Of a stretch of DNA of 6,303 nucleotides, positions 1 through 5,975 are shown in pieces. The translations under genes and the position numbers were made by a program. Below the pieces are notes generated by a model that saw only the letters and a list, made by a program, of their open reading frames with translations, did not search any database and was not told the origin of the DNA. This DNA comes from Euryarchaeota archaeon UBA82 (GTDB taxonomy: Archaea; Thermoplasmatota; Poseidoniia; Poseidoniales; Poseidoniaceae), in the NCBI GenBank assembly GCA_002496635.1, contig DAKQ01000001.1:1-6303 (forward strand). Reading direction: 5' to 3'. Position 1 is the stretch's first letter, and every line of letters starts with the position of its first letter.

Positions 1-112
1 CACGGTATGTGAATTCTTTCTTCTGTCGAGCCGTTGTCGTCGAAAGTCGCTTACGTGCCTTACGTCGACTGGCCTTGGGGGTCATGAATGACTTCTTCTT
101 TTTACGTCCCAT
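1..112 (-). CDS. rps19: Small ribosomal subunit protein uS19 (S19), N-terminal part, cut by window edge
   Basis: uS19 is a head-domain protein of the 30S subunit. Only the first 37 codons are in the window; the gene runs off the left edge. The translation begins MGRKKKKSFMTPKASRRKAR and reaches KKEFTYR at the edge. The KKEFTYR(G) stretch is the recognisable start of the conserved archaeal/eukaryotic uS19 domain, preceded by the basic N-terminal extension that archaeal members carry. The ATG at 112-110 is supported by a GAGGTG ribosome binding site that overlaps the uL2 stop codon. Position directly after uL2 is the expected place for uS19 in the conserved ribosomal cluster, and this context carries much of the identification because so little of the protein is visible. 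Confidence 0.88.
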   Translation of the reverse strand, partial: MGRKKKKSFMTPKASRRKARKRLSTTTARQKKEFTYR

Positions 113-119
113 AATTCAA

Positions 120-126
120 CACCTCA
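120..126 (-). promoter_or_regulatory. Shine-Dalgarno of uS19 fused to uL2 stop (TGAGGTG)
   Basis: On the minus strand the uL2 stop TGA is the beginning of TGAGGTG, whose GAGGTG matches the archaeal anti-Shine-Dalgarno. Seven bases separate it from the uS19 ATG. The arrangement fixes the uS19 start and suggests that ribosomes finishing uL2 re-initiate on uS19. Confidence 0.8.
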
Positions 127-840
127 TACTCTCTTGCCGCGTCCTCGTCCCGTACGGCGTGGGGCAATCAATCCGACCTTAGCACCAGGCGGGGTACTTC
201 GAGCAACTGAGTTCGGTCCGTGGACAGCTTGGTGATTTCCACCACCATGCGGGTGATCCACTGGGTTCATGGCAACACCACTAACATGTGGGAAGAGTTT
301 ACCACGAGCCTTTGCCTTGTAGTGCGCAGCACCGGCAGTTCGTAGTGGCATCTCATCACGGCCATGACCTGCAAGCACACCAATGGTGGCTCGACAGCTG
401 CCAGGAAGTTCCTTAATGGAACCAGACGGCATTCGAATACGGACTTTGTCGCCAAGTTTCGCTTCAACAAGACAGGAGTTTCCTGCTGTTCGAGCGACCT
501 TGCCACCATCACCAGGTCGGAGTTCGACATTGTTGATAGCAGTCCCTTCAGGGATTTGTGCGAGTGAAGTAATGTTACCTGGACGGAGGGAAACATTGTC
601 GCCTATTGCGATGTTGCTTCCCACTGCAAGACCTTCTGTGGCGACCACGAAGGTGTTATCGCCATCAGGCAACTTAACACGTGCCAGAGGTGCTGTGTGA
701 ACAGGAGAGTGAACAAGTTCTGTAACTTCTCCAACAATGTCCTTTTCACGAGGCATTCTGTTCTTACCTGGGAATCGGTGACTAGACACACGATACCGTG
801 GTGATGATCCTTTACGTTGTGCACGAATTCTCTTACCCAT
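124..840 (-). CDS. rpl2: Large ribosomal subunit protein uL2 (L2)
   Basis: uL2 is a core 50S protein close to the peptidyl transferase centre, binding 23S rRNA and needed for subunit association. The 238-residue product has the usual archaeal length. The N-terminus MGKRIRAQRKG and the following basic RYR/HRFPG segment are typical of archaeal/eukaryotic L2. An OB-fold-like region follows (about 35-110), then an SH3-like domain, with SCRATIGVLAGHGR near 148-161. The hallmark is MNPVDHPHGGG at 191-201, containing the conserved functional histidine of the L2 family. The C-terminus GRGRGKRV is basic and flexible. The ATG at 840-838 is preceded by TGAGGTGA, which includes the uL23 stop. The gene lies 11 bases after uL23 and 11 before uS19, consistent with one transcript. 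Confidence 0.98.
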   Translation of the reverse strand: MGKRIRAQRKGSSPRYRVSSHRFPGKNRMPREKDIVGEVTELVHSPVHTAPLARVKLPDGDNTFVVATEGLAVGSNIAIGDNVSLRPGNITSLAQIPEGTAINNVELRPGDGGKVARTAGNSCLVEAKLGDKVRIRMPSGSIKELPGSCRATIGVLAGHGRDEMPLRTAGAAHYKAKARGKLFPHVSGVAMNPVDHPHGGGNHQAVHGPNSVARSTPPGAKVGLIAPRRTGRGRGKRV

Positions 841-847
841 GTTTCCT

Positions 848-854
848 CACCTCA
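848..854 (-). promoter_or_regulatory. Shine-Dalgarno of uL2 fused to uL23 stop (TGAGGTG)
   Basis: The uL23 stop codon TGA is again the first three bases of TGAGGTG(A). The GAGGTGA core is a full match to the archaeal anti-Shine-Dalgarno and sits about 6 bases before the uL2 ATG. It is the same arrangement as at the uL2/uS19 junction. Confidence 0.82.
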
Positions 855-1109
855 AAGAGCTCCCAGACGCATAGCAGCGTCTTCAGCATCATATCCTTCT
901 GCAAGACGAACACTTGCATGCTTTCCATGCTTGGTGTTACGTACGTTTACAGCAGCGACTTCTACTTCGAAAATTGTTGACACGGCACGAGCGATTTGTT
1001 TCTTTGTTGCAGATCTGCGAACAATGAACTCAAGACGGTTCTGTGTCGTTCTTGCTTCCATGGTCTTTTCAGTCAACCAAGGCATGATTATTATGTCGTA
1101 TGCTTCCAT
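852..1109 (-). CDS. rpl23: Large ribosomal subunit protein uL23 (L23)
   Basis: uL23 sits at the 50S polypeptide exit tunnel, where it contacts nascent chains and the signal recognition particle. The 85-residue product matches the usual archaeal length. Visible family features are the early P-x-x-TEK segment (PWLTEKT, 10-16), the NRLEFIVRRSATKKQIARAV block (24-43), and FEVEVAAVNVRNTKHGKHASVRL (47-69), the beta-alpha-beta core with the VN and KxA positions. The reading frame is open upstream to 1208, but that extension lies inside uL4 and looks unlike L23. The ATG at 1109-1107 is chosen because GGTGAT lies just before it and family homology starts there. It begins 4 bases after the uL4 stop. 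Confidence 0.97.
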   Translation of the reverse strand: MEAYDIIIMPWLTEKTMEARTTQNRLEFIVRRSATKKQIARAVSTIFEVEVAAVNVRNTKHGKHASVRLAEGYDAEDAAMRLGAL

Positions 1110-1112
1110 GAT

Positions 1113-1118
1113 ATCACC
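1113..1118 (-). promoter_or_regulatory. Shine-Dalgarno of uL23 containing the uL4 stop (GGTGAT)
   Basis: GGTGAT on the minus strand matches the archaeal anti-Shine-Dalgarno and contains the uL4 stop TGA within it. Only three bases (ATC) separate it from the uL23 ATG, so spacing is short. The site decides between the uL23 start at 1109 and the much longer open frame upstream. Confidence 0.65.
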
Positions 1119-2001
1119 AAACCTTGAGTTGCTCCATAGCATCTTGTGTAAAGACAGTAAGTCGGCCAACATCGCCACCAGGAGCAAGATGTTCTGCACC
1201 GAGTTCACTTACACCGACAACGTCGACACCAGGAAGGTTTCGAGCTGCTTGAGCAAGTCCAGTCTTTTCCTTAACAACGAGAAGTACGGACTTTGGAGTC
1301 TTTCGTACTCGACCACGCATAGTTGCTTTACCAGCACGAATCTTTCTGTTCGAGCGAGCACGATGGAGATCGTGTCCAAGTCCAAGTTCGTTGAAGATTG
1401 CAATGACCTTGCGAGTTGCGGAGCCATGGTTGAATGCTTCAATGTTGTATTCGGATGTCTTTCCATCTACTGTTTCCGTGTAATTACCGAGGATGATTGG
1501 TAGATGTTCTACGGATTCATCAAGTTGATGGCCTCGAGAAGTAACCATGTCCATATCCACAGTTGCAGATAGAGCAGCGTCTCGAGCAAGACGGCGTTGC
1601 TTTGAATTGAATTTACGAGCCCATATCTTTTCGACCTTAGGTCCGTGAGCACGACGTCCACCGAGTGTGTGCGGGTTTTGTGCACCACGGCGTTGACCAG
1701 TACGGCGCATAATACGAGAGACACCACGTCCCTTACCCCACCATTCGACGGAGTGCTTCATACCAGCCATAGGCCGGCGCTTACCGACGTGTCGGCGAGA
1801 ACCGTATGCTTGTCGGCGGTTCGCTCGGCTAGATGCAACTGCATCGCGGACAAGATCTTCACGCACTGAAGTAGAAAAGACGTCAGGAAGTGTCATCTTT
1901 GAACCATCTTCGACAGTGATGTCAAAGGTGCTTTGCAATCGACCTGCATCCATTTCGTCTTGTGTAATGACGTTTGAGATATTCTTTACAGCAACTTTCA
2001 T
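1114..2001 (-). CDS. rpl4: Large ribosomal subunit protein uL4 (L4)
   Basis: uL4 is an assembly protein of the 50S subunit whose long extended loop reaches into the exit tunnel beside uL22. The 295-residue product is recognised by LPDVFSTSVREDLVRDAV (38-55), ANRRQAYG (60-67), WWGKGRGVSRIMRR (87-100), LGGRRAHGPKVEK (113-125), and the basic KQRRLARDAALSATV (134-148). The region 68-125 is the Gly/Arg-rich loop. The C-terminal alpha/beta domain includes SVLLVVKEKTGLAQAARNLPGVDVV (about 238-262). Family members I know are about 250-265 residues. The extra length appears mainly as an N-terminal insertion (about 8-36) between the first strand and the LPDVF segment. It starts 2 bases after the uL3 stop; a GGGGG tract (2013-2009) is the only Shine-Dalgarno-like element. 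Confidence 0.97.
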   Translation of the reverse strand: MKVAVKNISNVITQDEMDAGRLQSTFDITVEDGSKMTLPDVFSTSVREDLVRDAVASSRANRRQAYGSRRHVGKRRPMAGMKHSVEWWGKGRGVSRIMRRTGQRRGAQNPHTLGGRRAHGPKVEKIWARKFNSKQRRLARDAALSATVDMDMVTSRGHQLDESVEHLPIILGNYTETVDGKTSEYNIEAFNHGSATRKVIAIFNELGLGHDLHRARSNRKIRAGKATMRGRVRKTPKSVLLVVKEKTGLAQAARNLPGVDVVGVSELGAEHLAPGGDVGRLTVFTQDAMEQLKVW

Positions 2002-2003
2002 GT

Positions 2004-3020
2004 TCAGACCCCCTGCTTGCTACGTGTACTTACGTAGGTGATTTCGAGTGGATGTTGTTCTTCATTGGAACGAAGAGCATCACGGAATCGAATCAATCTC
2101 TTTGCAGGTCCTGGGACACTGCCTTTGACCAGAATGTAATCCGAGTTGACTTCACCATAGTGAAGGAATCCACCAGATGGTGTAATAGAATGGTCTTCTG
2201 GGTTTGCGATTCGAAGAACACGCTTGTTGAATTCGGTTCGCTGATGGTAACCAGTTTGACCACCTTGACGAATCGTCTTACGAACATACCCTGTACCGAA
2301 GTCACCCATGTTACCATGTTGACGTCGCTTCTTAGAGTTCTTGTGAGATTGAAGTTTTCCTCCGAATCTCTTGATAACACCTTGCCATCCGTATCCTTTG
2401 GTAACTGCAACGATATCTGTCATTGCGCCTTCTACAAACGCATCAGTGAATGAGACTTCTTGGCCTAGGCGTTCTTGAGCGAATGCGAGTTGATCGCTGG
2501 AAGCTCCACCATCAAGACCAACTTCCATAACTTCAGGTACCTTCGAAGGTGAACCAGTTACGTTGGATGGTTGTGTTGCTACAATAAGGCGAACTTCGCA
2601 AAGATCTTGCTTTCCGAGGTTCTCGAAATGCTCTTCTGCGTTGTGGTTCTTACGGTTTGAAACACGTTGGAAAATTTCAGGGAAGGATTCAGTAAGAGAT
2701 TCTGCGTCGACCCATACTTCGCCAGCGGCTTGCTTTCCATAAGGCGTCATTCGATATCCACGGACACCAAGAATTCGCATCTTTGGTACTTCGACAACAG
2801 TGACTGGAACACGGATTTCCTGTCCTGCACTTGTTGATCGTGGATTTAGGTCTCGAGCAAGAACGTGTGTCATCCCTGCTTTCCAACCTGCAAATCCTTG
2901 CATTCTTACTTCACTTGCATCGCTTGTAGGCCATGACTTGACGTGACCGAACGGTCTGTTGGCCCGCTTACGCGGGCTAAACGCCATGCTACCTCGGCGT
3001 GGGTGGTTTCTCTTTGCCAT
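2004..3020 (-). CDS. rpl3: Large ribosomal subunit protein uL3 (L3), first gene of the operon
   Basis: uL3 is an early-assembly 50S protein whose extension approaches the peptidyl transferase centre. The product is 338 residues, normal for archaeal/eukaryotic-type L3. Features include the N-terminal RRGSMAFSPRKRA (8-20), GFAGWKAGMTHV (42-53), VTKGYGWQGVIKRFG (206-220), and the diagnostic GGQTGYHQRTEFNKRVLRI (253-271) followed by PSGGFLHYG (281-289) and GSVPGPAKRLIRFRDALR (300-317). The frame is open back to 3278, but the upstream part is Arg/Ser-rich and unlike L3. The ATG at 3020-3018 is preceded by GGAGGAG at ideal spacing and gives the expected MAKRNHPRRGS start. As the first gene it sits behind a long GC-rich leader. 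Confidence 0.98.
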   Translation of the reverse strand: MAKRNHPRRGSMAFSPRKRANRPFGHVKSWPTSDASEVRMQGFAGWKAGMTHVLARDLNPRSTSAGQEIRVPVTVVEVPKMRILGVRGYRMTPYGKQAAGEVWVDAESLTESFPEIFQRVSNRKNHNAEEHFENLGKQDLCEVRLIVATQPSNVTGSPSKVPEVMEVGLDGGASSDQLAFAQERLGQEVSFTDAFVEGAMTDIVAVTKGYGWQGVIKRFGGKLQSHKNSKKRRQHGNMGDFGTGYVRKTIRQGGQTGYHQRTEFNKRVLRIANPEDHSITPSGGFLHYGEVNSDYILVKGSVPGPAKRLIRFRDALRSNEEQHPLEITYVSTRSKQGV

Positions 3021-3026
3021 TTTGGG

Positions 3027-3033
3027 CTCCTCC
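3027..3033 (-). promoter_or_regulatory. Shine-Dalgarno of uL3 (GGAGGAG)
   Basis: On the minus strand GGAGGAG lies 6 bases before the uL3 ATG. It rules out the in-frame ATG at 3035-3033, which directly abuts this site, and all more distant starts. Unlike most internal genes of the operon, this site is free-standing rather than fused to an upstream stop codon. Confidence 0.8.
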
Positions 3034-3203
3034 ATAATTCTACAACACAGAGGCTCCGTAGAGCGTGCGAGGGCTCGTCGGGCCAGGAGTAGCCGTGACA
3101 CAGAGCGCCATTCCCACAAATGGGGGACGGTGCCAGTGGGTTCCTTTCGGATTGCCCTAAGTGTCTGGCTGCTCACCTTTGGAGCATCCCTCCGACTTTC
3201 CAC
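3034..3203 (-). promoter_or_regulatory. Probable untranslated leader of the ribosomal operon, GC-rich with possible hairpins
   Basis: No convincing gene lies between uL3 and the helicase; both open frames here are Arg-rich and low in plausibility. The part from 3061 to 3180 is about 62% G+C by hand count (74 of 120), clearly above the neighbouring helicase gene. Possible stems are GGCTCC (3052-3057) with GGAG plus CC (3086-3089, 3093-3094, a three-base bulge between), enclosing GAGC/GCTC (3061-3064 with 3073-3076); CCCA/TGGG around a CAAA loop (3113-3124); and GGAG/CTCC (3181-3193). An 8-base direct repeat ACACAGAG occurs at 3045 and 3098. A leader of 160-190 bases would be long for an archaeal mRNA, so it may have a regulatory structure. 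No known RNA family was recognised. Confidence 0.4.
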
Positions 3204-3245
3204 CCATATATGAGTAGTTCGGTTTAGAAGTCGTTGAAAATAAAG
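3204..3245. promoter_or_regulatory. AT-rich divergent promoter core (tentative)
   Basis: This is the AT-rich island of the intergenic region and the best candidate for TATA elements in both directions. CATATATG (3205-3212) is a perfect palindrome, so it could serve either strand: a minus-strand start near 3180 for the ribosomal operon or a plus-strand start near 3237 for the helicase. AAAATAAA (3237-3244) reads TTTATTTT on the minus strand and is an alternative operon TATA box. TTTAGAAG (3223-3230) is a weaker plus-strand candidate. No clear BRE was recognised beside any of them, so the assignment is inference from composition and position only. Confidence 0.33.
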
Positions 3246-3308
3246 GGACGTTGGCTCGTTTTCACTCCTGCACATCATCCTTTTGAACCCTCGCCATTAA
3301 CACTGTTC

Positions 3309-5129
3309 ATGCCTGAATTATGCCATCCGTTTCTCAACGATGGTATCGAAGCAAGGGCATATCAAATCGCTGCAGCAAAAGAATGCATTCGTACATCTAC
3401 TCTTTTGGTTATGCCCACAGGATTTGGAAAAACGGCAGTTCAATGGTACTGCATGGCTGAAGCTCTGGCAACTGATGTTGAGAAAATTGTTCTTACAGCA
3501 CCTACTGTTGGTCTTGTTGAACAACAGCGAAAGATGGCTGTTGAGCGACTTAACCTTTCCCCTAATCTTATCAAAACATACACTGGGAGCGATCGACCTG
3601 CCAAACGGGGCCTTCTGTGGGAAGAGGGGAAACTCATCATTGCAACGCCACAAGTCATACGCAACGACGTCGACTCAGGATTGATTTCCTTGGAAAATGT
3701 AGGACTTCTCATTGTCGATGAAGCCCATCACGCAAAAGGAAATCATGCAACTGCACAGGTTGCCGACCGTTACAAACAACAGGGAAAGAAAAGTTGGATT
3801 GTAGCTGCAACGGCTAGCCCAGGCTCCACCAAGAAAAATATTGAAGCATTGAGAACAAGACTCGGTGTAGAACAAATATTTGTTGCTCATCGAGAAGATT
3901 CGCTGCTCAAACCATATGCAGTTGATATGAACATTGCAACAATACGCTTGATGCTTGATAGCACAACTGTATCCCTACTAGAACCTCTTGAAGCAGATCA
4001 ACTCAGTCAAACAGATGTATTGCGCCGACAAGGATTCCTTGCCCCAACAGAACACATTACTGCAGGGATTATTGAAGAAGCAGCTCAACGAGCGAGTATT
4101 GCGATATCGAGACGTGACCCCCGAGGATATGATGCTGCTAAGCGAATCTCCGATGTTCGTAGGATGCATATGTTGCTTGATTTGATCAAAACTCAGGGAA
4201 TTCGTTCTGCTCGTTCCTATCTCCAGAGGGCGGAGGAGGAAAGCAGAGATGGGGAGCGTTCAACAAGTCGATTCTTGAAAAAAACTGTCATTCATAATTT
4301 TAGATTAGCAGTAGAATCGATTGATGAGTGCCATCCTAAAAGCCAACAAGTATCAACACTCGTCAGAAAGCATCTTGAGGATTTTCCACAAGACAGAGTG
4401 CTCATTTTCAGCGAATATAGAGATACTGTGAGCCATCTTGTGGAGGACCTCAATCTGATTCCAGGAGCAACTGTTGATCGTTTTATTGGGCAAAGCAAGC
4501 GTGGAAAACGACAAGGTATGACTCAAAAACAACAACTGGAACAATTGGAACGGTTTCGTGAAGGAGAGATCAATGTCCTTGTAGCAACATCAGTAGGAGA
4601 GGAAGGATTGGATGTACCGTCTGCTTCGATGGTTCTTTTCTATGAGCCAGTTCCAAGTGCAATTCGTGCCATTCAACGTCGAGGAAGAACTGCTCGTCAA
4701 AGCAGCGGTTCTGTCCACGTTTTAGTTGCCAATAATACGAGAGACGTCTACGTTCTCCAAGCATCACAAATCAAGGAAGCGAGAATGCACAGTGTGTTGG
4801 GACGGATGAGGGGAATTACCACGTTAACATCTGACCGCATTGAAGATGTTTCTATGCCAATGTTTTCTGTTCAAATTGAAGAAAAGACGTTCTCTGCAGG
4901 GGAATTTCTCACTTCTGAAATGAATCGTTATAAATCTATAGAAGAAATCGTAGAGGTTCAAAAAGAAACCTCAACGAAATCAAATCCAGTGGAAAAGAGC
5001 AAAACGGGAGAAAAAAAAGTCTACACACGTTCAAGGGGTCAAAAGAGTCTCTTTGAGTTTGGTTCTGAAGAAAAATCAGACCCATGGAAACCGATCTTGG
5101 ATGGTCGAGATGAAATCAACCGCCAATAA
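3309..5129 (+). CDS. Hef/FANCM/MPH1-type SF2 DNA helicase lacking a nuclease domain
   Basis: Predicted ATP-dependent branched-DNA helicase for stalled-fork or crosslink repair. Positions in the 606-residue product: motif I MPTGFGKT (35-42, Lys41), motif Ia APTVGLVEQQ (64-73), Ib IATPQVI (111-117), motif II DEAH (137-140), motif III ATAS (167-170), a mostly helical insertion (about 200-345) placed like the Hef thumb domain, motif IV VLIFSEYRD (364-372), motif V VATSVGEEGLDVP (425-437), and motif VI QRRGRTAR (456-463). After about 515 the chain becomes a charged low-complexity tail ending near a PIP-like QKSLFEF. No ERKxxxD nuclease motif or HhH repeats are present, although many euryarchaeal Hef proteins carry them. 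ATG 3309 is preferred to a TTG at 3234 because homology begins just after it; no Shine-Dalgarno is visible, so a leaderless or weakly led message is possible. Its 3' end overlaps the convergent HdrB-like gene. Confidence 0.93.
   Translation: MPELCHPFLNDGIEARAYQIAAAKECIRTSTLLVMPTGFGKTAVQWYCMAEALATDVEKIVLTAPTVGLVEQQRKMAVERLNLSPNLIKTYTGSDRPAKRGLLWEEGKLIIATPQVIRNDVDSGLISLENVGLLIVDEAHHAKGNHATAQVADRYKQQGKKSWIVAATASPGSTKKNIEALRTRLGVEQIFVAHREDSLLKPYAVDMNIATIRLMLDSTTVSLLEPLEADQLSQTDVLRRQGFLAPTEHITAGIIEEAAQRASIAISRRDPRGYDAAKRISDVRRMHMLLDLIKTQGIRSARSYLQRAEEESRDGERSTSRFLKKTVIHNFRLAVESIDECHPKSQQVSTLVRKHLEDFPQDRVLIFSEYRDTVSHLVEDLNLIPGATVDRFIGQSKRGKRQGMTQKQQLEQLERFREGEINVLVATSVGEEGLDVPSASMVLFYEPVPSAIRAIQRRGRTARQSSGSVHVLVANNTRDVYVLQASQIKEARMHSVLGRMRGITTLTSDRIEDVSMPMFSVQIEEKTFSAGEFLTSEMNRYKSIEEIVEVQKETSTKSNPVEKSKTGEKKVYTRSRGQKSLFEFGSEEKSDPWKPILDGRDEINRQ
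5040..5060 (+). other. PIP-box-like PCNA-binding motif in the helicase tail
   Basis: Residues 578-584 read QKSLFEF, which fits the Q-x-x-hydrophobic-x-x-aromatic PCNA-interacting peptide pattern, with a single rather than double aromatic end. It lies in the Lys/Ser-rich, probably disordered tail about 22 residues before the stop, the kind of exposed position where archaeal repair enzymes carry PIP boxes. Binding to PCNA is inference from motif and position. Confidence 0.6.
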
Positions 5130-5970
5130 TCTTGACACGTGTTCTTAGTTGAGCAAGACGATCTGGAAAGTGTCCAAATGCGAAAGCGACCAATTCAGCA
5201 AGGTGAATTACTGGCATGGTTGTATCCTTTCCAGTGACTTTTCCTGCCTTCACTTGGTATGAGTCCAAGTTTGCATGCGAAATAGTGCAGGCACTTACCA
5301 TGAGTTCAGCACCTGACTGCTTGGCATCTGAAAGGACTGCTGCTGTCATCTTCATCGCAGTCTTCTCATTGGTGAGGAGGCTTGGCGAGCCGACGCTCTG
5401 ACACTTTGAATCATATTCGACAGGAGTTCCTCCAAGTGCTGTTATGAGATTTTCAAGGTAACAAGGATTGAATGCATCATCCTCGCTGCAGAATCCATCT
5501 CTCTGCATGTAAGGTCCGTAGTATGCTGCAATATCCATTCTCAGTGGGTTCAGAACCGCTTCCTTAATTTTGTCAAGACCAATCTCTTCGATGAGGAGGT
5601 GAAGCAAATGACGAGACTTGGATTCACCCATGTATTCGATGTTTGAACTTCGTGCGATGAGATTGTTCAATTGAGAGGCAAGCAGTGGATCTGCAGCCAT
5701 TGTCGCAGCAGTATCGCAATGAATGCTATGGGAAGTGGCGCATGAAGTCATGATGTCAAGGCCTTTTTCTTCAGCAAGTGCAAGATTTCGTGCAGCCAGT
5801 GCATGTTGCAATCGAGGAGAAGCTTGTCGGATGATGTTTCCGCCATCAGAAGTCGCTTTAGGCAACTCAACCAAATTGATTCCAAGTGTCTTACAGAGCG
5901 GTTGAATACAATCCTCTACTTCCATCATTGCTCCACGAGCAACGTTTCCGGGGTAATATGCTACTTGCAT
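5116..5970 (-). CDS. HdrB-like CCG-domain protein with most cluster-ligand cysteines lost
   Basis: The fold is that of HdrB and of CCG-containing succinate dehydrogenase subunits: two repeats, each normally binding a non-cubane [4Fe-4S] cluster. The 284-residue length is typical. Repeat 1 begins AYYPGN (4-9) where YPGC is expected, continues LGINLVELPKATSDGG (29-44) where the CC-G pair is expected, and DIMTSCATSH (72-81) for the CxxC site. Repeat 2 shows AYYGPYMQR (149-157), LGGTPVEYDSKCQSVGS (179-195), and MVSACTISHANLDSYQ (224-239). The scaffold (YYPG, ALGG, NLDSYQ) is clear, but of about ten ligand cysteines only Cys77 and Cys228 remain in register. Probably a structural or altered-cofactor subunit paired with the upstream HdrC/SdhB-like gene, 9 bases away. 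The start is fixed by TGAGGTGA. Convergent with the helicase, overlapping it by 14 bases. Confidence 0.82.
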   Translation of the reverse strand: MQVAYYPGNVARGAMMEVEDCIQPLCKTLGINLVELPKATSDGGNIIRQASPRLQHALAARNLALAEEKGLDIMTSCATSHSIHCDTAATMAADPLLASQLNNLIARSSNIEYMGESKSRHLLHLLIEEIGLDKIKEAVLNPLRMDIAAYYGPYMQRDGFCSEDDAFNPCYLENLITALGGTPVEYDSKCQSVGSPSLLTNEKTAMKMTAAVLSDAKQSGAELMVSACTISHANLDSYQVKAGKVTGKDTTMPVIHLAELVAFAFGHFPDRLAQLRTRVKIIGG

Positions 5971-5975
5971 GTTGT

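Noticed and set aside
1110..1208. 118-residue form of uL23
   Set aside because: The added 33 residues lie inside uL4 in another frame. The 85-residue form has the family N-terminus and a GGTGAT site.
817..1503. 228-residue plus-strand open frame opposite uL4 and uL23
   Set aside because: It is fully antisense to two certain ribosomal genes and its translation is Ser/Cys-rich without family resemblance. It is a mirror of their codon use.
3034..3203. Leader as an RNase P RNA, SRP RNA or tRNA gene
   Set aside because: A GGAAAGTC string (minus strand, about 3191-3198) recalls a conserved RNase P segment, but the other conserved regions are absent and the stretch is too short. No SRP helix 8 signature and no tRNA T-loop or cloverleaf was found.
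2959..3213. 84-residue plus-strand open frame over the uL3 start and leader
   Set aside because: It overlaps the uL3 N-terminus, is rich in Arg from the GC-rich leader, has no evident ribosome binding site and resembles no family I know.
3021..3278. Upstream extension of uL3 to a 424-residue protein
   Set aside because: Archaeal uL3 starts at MAKRNHPRRGS, which has an ideal GGAGGAG. The 86 extra residues cover the promoter and leader and look non-coding.
3234..3308. TTG start giving a 631-residue helicase
   Set aside because: The added 25 residues do not resemble the Hef N-terminus and would run into the promoter region. The ATG at 3309 directly precedes recognisable homology.
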